Positions 59,056-64,000 of a stretch of 64,000 nucleotides of DNA are shown here, piece after piece. The stretch spans positions 5,332,001 through 5,396,000 of the forward strand of contig OX388341.1 in NCBI GenBank assembly GCA_947579665.1, in the 5' to 3' direction. The position numbers and the translations under genes were made by a program. Numbering within the stretch: position 1 is the first letter of the stretch; each line of letters opens with the position of its first letter. The notes under the pieces were generated by a model, which made no database searches, had not been told where the DNA came from, and was given only the letters and a program-made list of their open reading frames with translations. Origin of the DNA: Sympetrum striolatum. Lineage: Eukaryota > Arthropoda > Insecta > Odonata > Libellulidae.

Positions 59056-59075
59056 AACGGCCCTTCTCAGGGCCA
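59056..59075 (+). other. Histone-mRNA-like 3' stem-loop
   Basis: AACGGCCCTTCTCAGGGCCA has a 6-bp stem (GGCCCT/AGGGCC), 4-nt loop and AAC/A flanks as in replication-dependent histone mRNAs, followed by a purine-rich AAAAGGAAGAA. No histone coding sequence precedes it on the plus strand; a LINE fragment does. It could be a chance palindrome. Confidence 0.3.
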
Positions 59076-59207
59076 GTGAAAAGGAAGAATCAGCTTGCAG
59101 ACCGGAGCTCCGAAGAAGTCTTCTCACTCAGCTCACGACTCACACACTTTTACCATCTGTGGAGGGAAAAGTAATTCCTCGTAGGAAATTCATTTATACC
59201 TCCAGCG

Positions 59208-62200
59208 CACAGTGGGCTAGAATCGAAAAAACCTGGACAAGGGGCTAAAAATGGTTTTCTTGAGTGTGGTTATTGAAACTTGGCATAGTTATTGCAAAAT
59301 GACTGAATTTTATGTTCCCGCTCGTCGTATTTTAAAATTTTCAGGCGTCAAATAGATACAGGGCGTCAAACTTGAGAAATGTTCACCAAAACGGGAAGTT
59401 TCGGATTTTTCGGAAAAAAGTTCCAGTTCGTTTATATATAGTTTCTTTTGAGAGAAGCTGTTGGAAAAAACAACACAGCAGTAATCTAGCATTACTCTTT
59501 GTCTTTCAATTCGCTGACTGATTCATGCTCTAAGATGATTCTTTGGTTATTTAGAGCAACAAAATGGCGGACACCTTTTTCAGACAAATTTCGAGATAAA
59601 GTAAGGAAATCAACTAGGTAAACAGCGATGGACTATCAAGTCTCTTATACCACATCAATCTACAAGGCTTCTAGATATGGAATCTGAAGAGACTGTTTCG
59701 TTTCACCTGCTACCCTGTGATTTCGGTGGACTTTTCCTAAGCGCTGCGCGGTCCGGCTGGGCGCTGTAGAATCCCCAAATCCGGTTTCGGTGTCTTTTTG
59801 GTTAGGTTGAGTCGCAAATTTTGCTTCTTTTATGTTTAATTCTGGCAAACCATATTAAAAACTTATTTTAATACACTTTAAGATATGAGTTTGAGACCAT
59901 TAATTTAGATAATAAATGCGGAATTGAGAAATTTTGGCACATTAGGGAAATTGTTTGTTAGTTAGTTTAATACGTATAAAAACTCTTAAAATTGTTAATA
60001 TTCTTGTGACTTTTACATATATTACCTTAATTGTCGGAATGGCTGCTGAAATCTCAATTATTAATTGTAATTAACGTATTTCATTACCTTATTAAGTGCC
60101 TCCCGCTCAGTCGTCAGAAGGTTCTTCATCTGAATCCTCGGATTCAAATAACTCACCCTCTCGGTCGACCATGATCAGGAGATTTCTTAACTCTGTTGTT
60201 AGGATCCTTTTCTTCTTGGATTTCAATGTGCCTTACATAGTAAACCTGGCATCTGATGTTACCAGCAGCCTTTTTATTAAATCATCATTAGTGGCTATTC
60301 TCGAGTGTTTCCTCGCGAATCTTACCCGAAACCTCCTGATATCTTTGTTTCTAGCTTGCATGGCTTCTTCTGATAGCTCTCTCAACGGAAGAATCGCATC
60401 TTTTGATATTCCTGTTCCATGAATTAATACTTTATGTTCTGTTGGAGGGATATAGTACCAATGATACAAATTTACGTAGAGACAGGCAGTATCCCAGCAG
60501 TAGCTTGAAAAAATGGAAAATGTATTCCATCTTCGGAATGCTCTTCGTCTCCTTCTTCCATTGAAGGCGAATCGGCTGCCAAAACATGTTGAGGATGGCC
60601 GCGGATTTGACCATATTATTTTACCTTAATGTAATATAATAAACAAAATTATTGAAATGACTAGATAAAAGTTGTCTTTCTTTTAAGTTTAAGTTTGAGT
60701 CAAACGCTGAATTAGTGCTAGTCACCTGTATTATCGTTGACTAAACGGAGAGGAACGAGAGATCTCACGAATAAGAACTCGTACGATTTTCCCTCCTGTT
60801 GCTATCCTTTCTTATACAGTACAGTGCCAGAGCTTCCATCGAAACCATATTTGCAGGTTAGAGCGCATTTGATTTTACGCTTTGAGGCTTGTACTGTTGA
60901 TATTGAAGCTACAATTCTTGACGATGTATGTGTTAGCAGAGATTTCAAATTCACTTCGCAAGTCTCTTCCGAAACGGAAATCCCTTCTGGATATGGAGCA
61001 AGGCAGTACCTAAGAGAATCATTCACATCAGAGTTTAATCTTTCAAGTTCAACTTGCGAATCAAAAAATTCAGCAGATGATTCTTTCGATCCAAGACTGA
61101 TTTGGTTTCCTTCTCTTTTATAACTACTTGAAGAATCACTAATCAAGTAATTTCGGGAAAATGCATTTCACAAAAGACAATTCTATGTTTCAATAAACGT
61201 CAAGTAAAAGACTATTTAAAGAACGGAAATAAATAAGGATCTGTTGCTTAATTCTCCATGTTGAATGATAAAAATTAAAAAATTCACTTAGATGCGCAAT
61301 TTTCGGCATAAAAACATTTAAGATTCCTATCACTCTTGGTAAAAAATTATCAGATTTTCTAAAAATCTTATTTAGACGCCATTTAACCATATTTTTCTTA
61401 TTTTAATATATTGCTCATACTTTATGTGATGGATCAGCTAGAGATTTCCAAATAACAGCCCCAGGGCAAACGGATCGTCGTTGTATCTCGTGGAGTCTCA
61501 TGAAGCCAAAATACTGTGGCAGGATATCTGAAAACCAAAAGCACAAGAAACTAACTTTTTGCCTTCAAAGAAAGACTAAAACTGAAACTTCCAAAATATT
61601 TCCTCTTTCCTAACAACTCCGAAGGCAGGAGCCCAATAGCCCTAGCAAAGGGGCGGATGCGTACGGATGTTGGCATTCCACTAGAGTGCCGTAATCCGTA
61701 CTTAACTCAGGGCCCATAAAATAAGGACCGGCTAAATTGGCAGATGAGAAGATTGCTCAATCTGTTAACAGTATTTTTGACCAGCATAGAAAATATAAAG
61801 TTCGCCAGAGTTATTTTTACTGGTAAAAATATAATATAGACCAATGTTTCTAATGTGCCAAAATTTCTCAATTCCGCATTTATTATCTAAATTAATGGTC
61901 TCAAATTCATATCTTAAAGTGTATTAAAATAAGTTTTTAATATGGTTTGCCAGAATTAAACATAAAATAAGCAAAATTTGCGACTCAACCTAACCAAAAA
62001 GACACCGAAACCGGATTTGGGGATTCTACAGCGCCCAGCCGGACCGCGCAGCGCTTAGGAAAAGTCCACCGAAATCACAGGGTAGCAGGTGAAACGAAAC
62101 AGTCTCTTCAGATTCCATATCTAGAAGCCCTGTAGATTGACGTGGTATAAGAGACTTGATAGTCCATCGCCGTTTACCTAGTTGATTTCCTTACTTTATC

Positions 62201-62587
62201 TCGAAATTTGTCTGAAAAAGGTGTCCGCCATTTTGTTGCTTTAAATAACCAAAGAATCATCTTAGAGCATGAATCAGTCAGCGAATTGAAAGACAAAGAG
62301 TAATGCTAGATTACTGCTGTGTTGTTTTTTCCAACAGCTTCTCTCAAAAGAAACTATATATAAACGAACTGGAACTTTTTTCCGAAAAATCCGAAACTTC
62401 CCGTTTTGGTGAACATTTCTCAAGTTTGACGCCCTGTATCTATTTGACGCCTGAAAATTTTAAAATACGACGAGCGGGAACATAAAATTCAGTCATTTTG
62501 CAATAACTATGCCAAGTTTCAATAACCACACTCAAGAAAACCATTTTTAGCCCCTTGTCCAGGTTTTTTCGATTCCAGCCCACTGTG
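59208..62587 (-). mobile_element. Transib (RAG1-related) DNA transposon with 738-bp inverted arms
   Basis: Exact 5-bp target duplication CAGCG (59203-59207 and 62588-62592). Both termini begin CACAGTG. The arms 59208-59945 and 61850-62587 are each 738 bp and almost identical in inverted orientation. The interior (1.9 kb) carries a Transib transposase pseudogene on the minus strand. A 5-bp GC-rich duplication, CACARTG ends and a RAG1-core-like transposase are together diagnostic of Transib. A 60-codon frame present in both arms (59310-59492 and 62303-62485) is repeated only because the arms are. Confidence 0.88.
60107..61146 (-). pseudogene. Transib transposase (RAG1-core homologue), decayed
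   Basis: Minus strand, reading blocks in order: a Ser-rich start; KIKCALTCKYGFDGSSG with the first catalytic Asp (codon 60838-60840); a TAG stop (60802-60804), then LFVRSLVPLRLVND in the same frame; an intron 60625-60725 (GTGACT...TTAAG) joining NDNTG to KIIWSNPRPSST in phase; a frameshift; FWQPIRLQWKKET; a gap where the second Asp should be; then WYYIPPTEHKVLIHG, SKDAILPLRELSEEAMQARN and KDIRRFRVRFARKHSRI; a stop; and an acidic C-terminus ending SEDSDEEPSDD. The last block parallels RAG1's SEGNESGNKLFRRFR, which contains the catalytic Glu; here that position appears to be Gln. Inactive. Confidence 0.85.
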
Positions 62588-62592
62588 CAGCG

Positions 62593-64000
62593 CAGCAAAA
62601 ATATTTCAGCAATACTTTGTAGTAGAGTCCTTCGCCCCTTCCCTCCCAAGAGAAGAAAAGTTCGGTTTCAGGGTGAACAATGTAGTTAGAACTGCCTCTC
62701 GATGCGATCAGAGCGCGAGGTTATGAGATTATGTCCTCTCTCTCAAACTACCTTGAGTATCGTCCGACAATCGCCGGCAGAAGACAAAGGATTCAGTTTT
62801 TTTTTTCGTTTTCCCTTCAAAATGGACATAAGAAAGTTTTGCGGTGAGTATTTTGCAAATAGGCCCAAGCAGTGGCGCAGCGAGGGGGGGAAGTTTAGGG
62901 GTTCAAACCCCCCCCTCAAGAAGTCCTATGACTAGCTTTGCATGCCAGTAAATATGGCTCCGATTACAGCTAAGTTGATGTTTTCGGTAGCGTGTCGAAG
63001 TTTATAAACTAAAGTTCCAATTTCCCTCAAGAGATGGCATTAGTGTCGAAGTTTATAAATAAAAGTTCCAATTTTCCTCAAGAGATGGTATTAGTGGCGA
63101 AATTTATAAACAAAAGTTCCAATTTTCCTCGTAAGTTTTAAAATATAGCGTGAATGTAAAAGTTTAATTTAAAAAGTTCGATCAGTAAATAGACCCTTGC
63201 CATTTTCGATGTATTCATGGGAATCGAATCTTTTTCGAGACGTTTACTTCTAAAATATATCAATAATTAATACAATATCAATAAAAAATATAAAAATTAA
63301 TTGATAAAAGTAAATAATTTAATACAAATAATTTTTTTTTATTTAAAAAAAGAAAACGTATGAATTATGTCGATGTTATCAAATGCGTACTTCAGCGATG
63401 GAGAACTATATTAATTTTTTTCTTTGTAACTTTGCTACGTAGAAACATGAGGACGTATTCATAGATTGTTTAGCAACCCTTAGCTACAGCTAACGTGAGA
63501 CTTTTTACAAATTCCGTATTCATAGATTTTGACTTGGCGCTGCTAAGGCTCTATTGGCATACAATGTAACTAAATAAAATAGTTGAAAATAGTGACGATG
63601 GACCCGATGGACCCCTTGTTTATATTGTAACTAGCGGATGCTTTCGATGTCATAATGCAATTTCTTCCTCCGGTTTTCAGTGTGCAGTTGAGCGATGAAC
63701 CGATATTGTGTATTATTAGTTGTAAATTTGTTAGTTTTTACATTCTAATTAGATTGTTAACTGAATTTTCTGTATTTCTTTAGTGTAGTATTGGATTTAT
63801 TTATTGTTTGCATTCTTTTTGGTAGTCTATACGTAGCTGACAATATCGAGTTCATAAAAAGGTTTGTTCCGTTTGCTCTAAAGCGTATTTTTTCTACATT
63901 TTAATGTTATTTATCACTCTCTACTCATTAACTTTTATGAGGGTGGTATCATTCCTTAATTTATCCTAAGCAACTTGTATGAATTTCAATTAGCGTCTAG
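62593..64000. other. Unassigned stretch with a hAT-like terminal fragment
   Basis: AGTGGCGCAGCGAGGGGGGG at about 62871 followed by a C run near 62905 resembles the ends of hAT-type elements but has no partner. A 51-bp tandem repeat follows at 62993. From 63250 on the DNA is very AT-rich; a CGTATTCATAGATT word is repeated at about 63450 and 63510. Confidence 0.35.
62993..63131. repeat. 51-bp tandem repeat, about 2.7 copies
   Basis: Copies start at about 62993, 63044 and 63095, each with TTATAAA, AAAGTTCCAATTTTCCTC and AGAGATGG. The period is a multiple of three but stops occur in the frames inspected. Confidence 0.8.

Noticed and set aside
59310..59492. 60-codon frame identical to 62303-62485
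   Set aside because: Both copies lie in the Transib arms; identity follows from the arms, not from protein selection.
60096..60422. 108-codon plus-strand frame with hydrophobic segments
   Set aside because: Antisense shadow of the Transib transposase C-terminus.

Overview
This is nuclear DNA of an invertebrate animal, most likely an arthropod and probably an insect. It is AT-rich, has spliced host exons, has no operons or bacterial-type genes, and is crowded with the transposon types found together in arthropod genomes: Jockey and RTE-type LINEs, a Penelope-like element, Transib, PIF/Harbinger, Tc1/mariner, pogo/Tigger, hAT, many MITEs and a tRNA-derived SINE. The species cannot be named from the sequence.

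Layout. 0-16 kb: mostly unassigned AT-rich DNA with MITEs and decayed LINE reverse transcriptases (4.1-4.5, 8.8-10.3, 13.0-13.5 and 14.6-15.4 kb), a broken PHD finger (12.4 kb) and a possible terminal exon (11.1 kb). 16-24 kb: an unusual pair of inverted repeats, each about 1.15 kb and built from about 165-bp units carrying a tRNA T-arm/B-box-like motif, enclosing a 1.07-kb modular MITE and a 170-bp tandem repeat. 24.7-29.1 kb: a decayed Penelope-like element (YVDD reverse transcriptase plus GIY-YIG nuclease) between 0.6-kb inverted repeats. 31.2-36.2 kb: the best preserved element, a Jockey-type LINE with gag and pol separated from full coding capacity by one stop and one frameshift. 36.8-45.5 kb: Tigger, LINE and hAT remnants, a SINE nested in the hAT gene, MITEs, and three well-spliced exons (38.77-39.74 kb) of an unidentified host gene. 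46.8-53.8 kb: exons of an SLC22-type membrane transporter on the plus strand, whose long intron holds a pogo-like element, two modular MITEs and an intron-bearing mariner transposase. 54.9-56.8 kb: a PIF/Harbinger element with exact ends. 57.4-59.1 kb: a Jockey pol remnant. 59.2-62.6 kb: a Transib (RAG1-related) transposon with exact 5-bp target duplication, 738-bp inverted arms and ends resembling a V(D)J recombination signal.

Host functions visible are only the SLC22-like transporter (possibly a pseudogene) and the unidentified three-exon gene. Everything else is mobile DNA or its debris. The observations most worth follow-up are the Transib ends, the T-arm-like arrays, the Penelope element with inverted flanks and a hammerhead-like core, and the unidentified gene.
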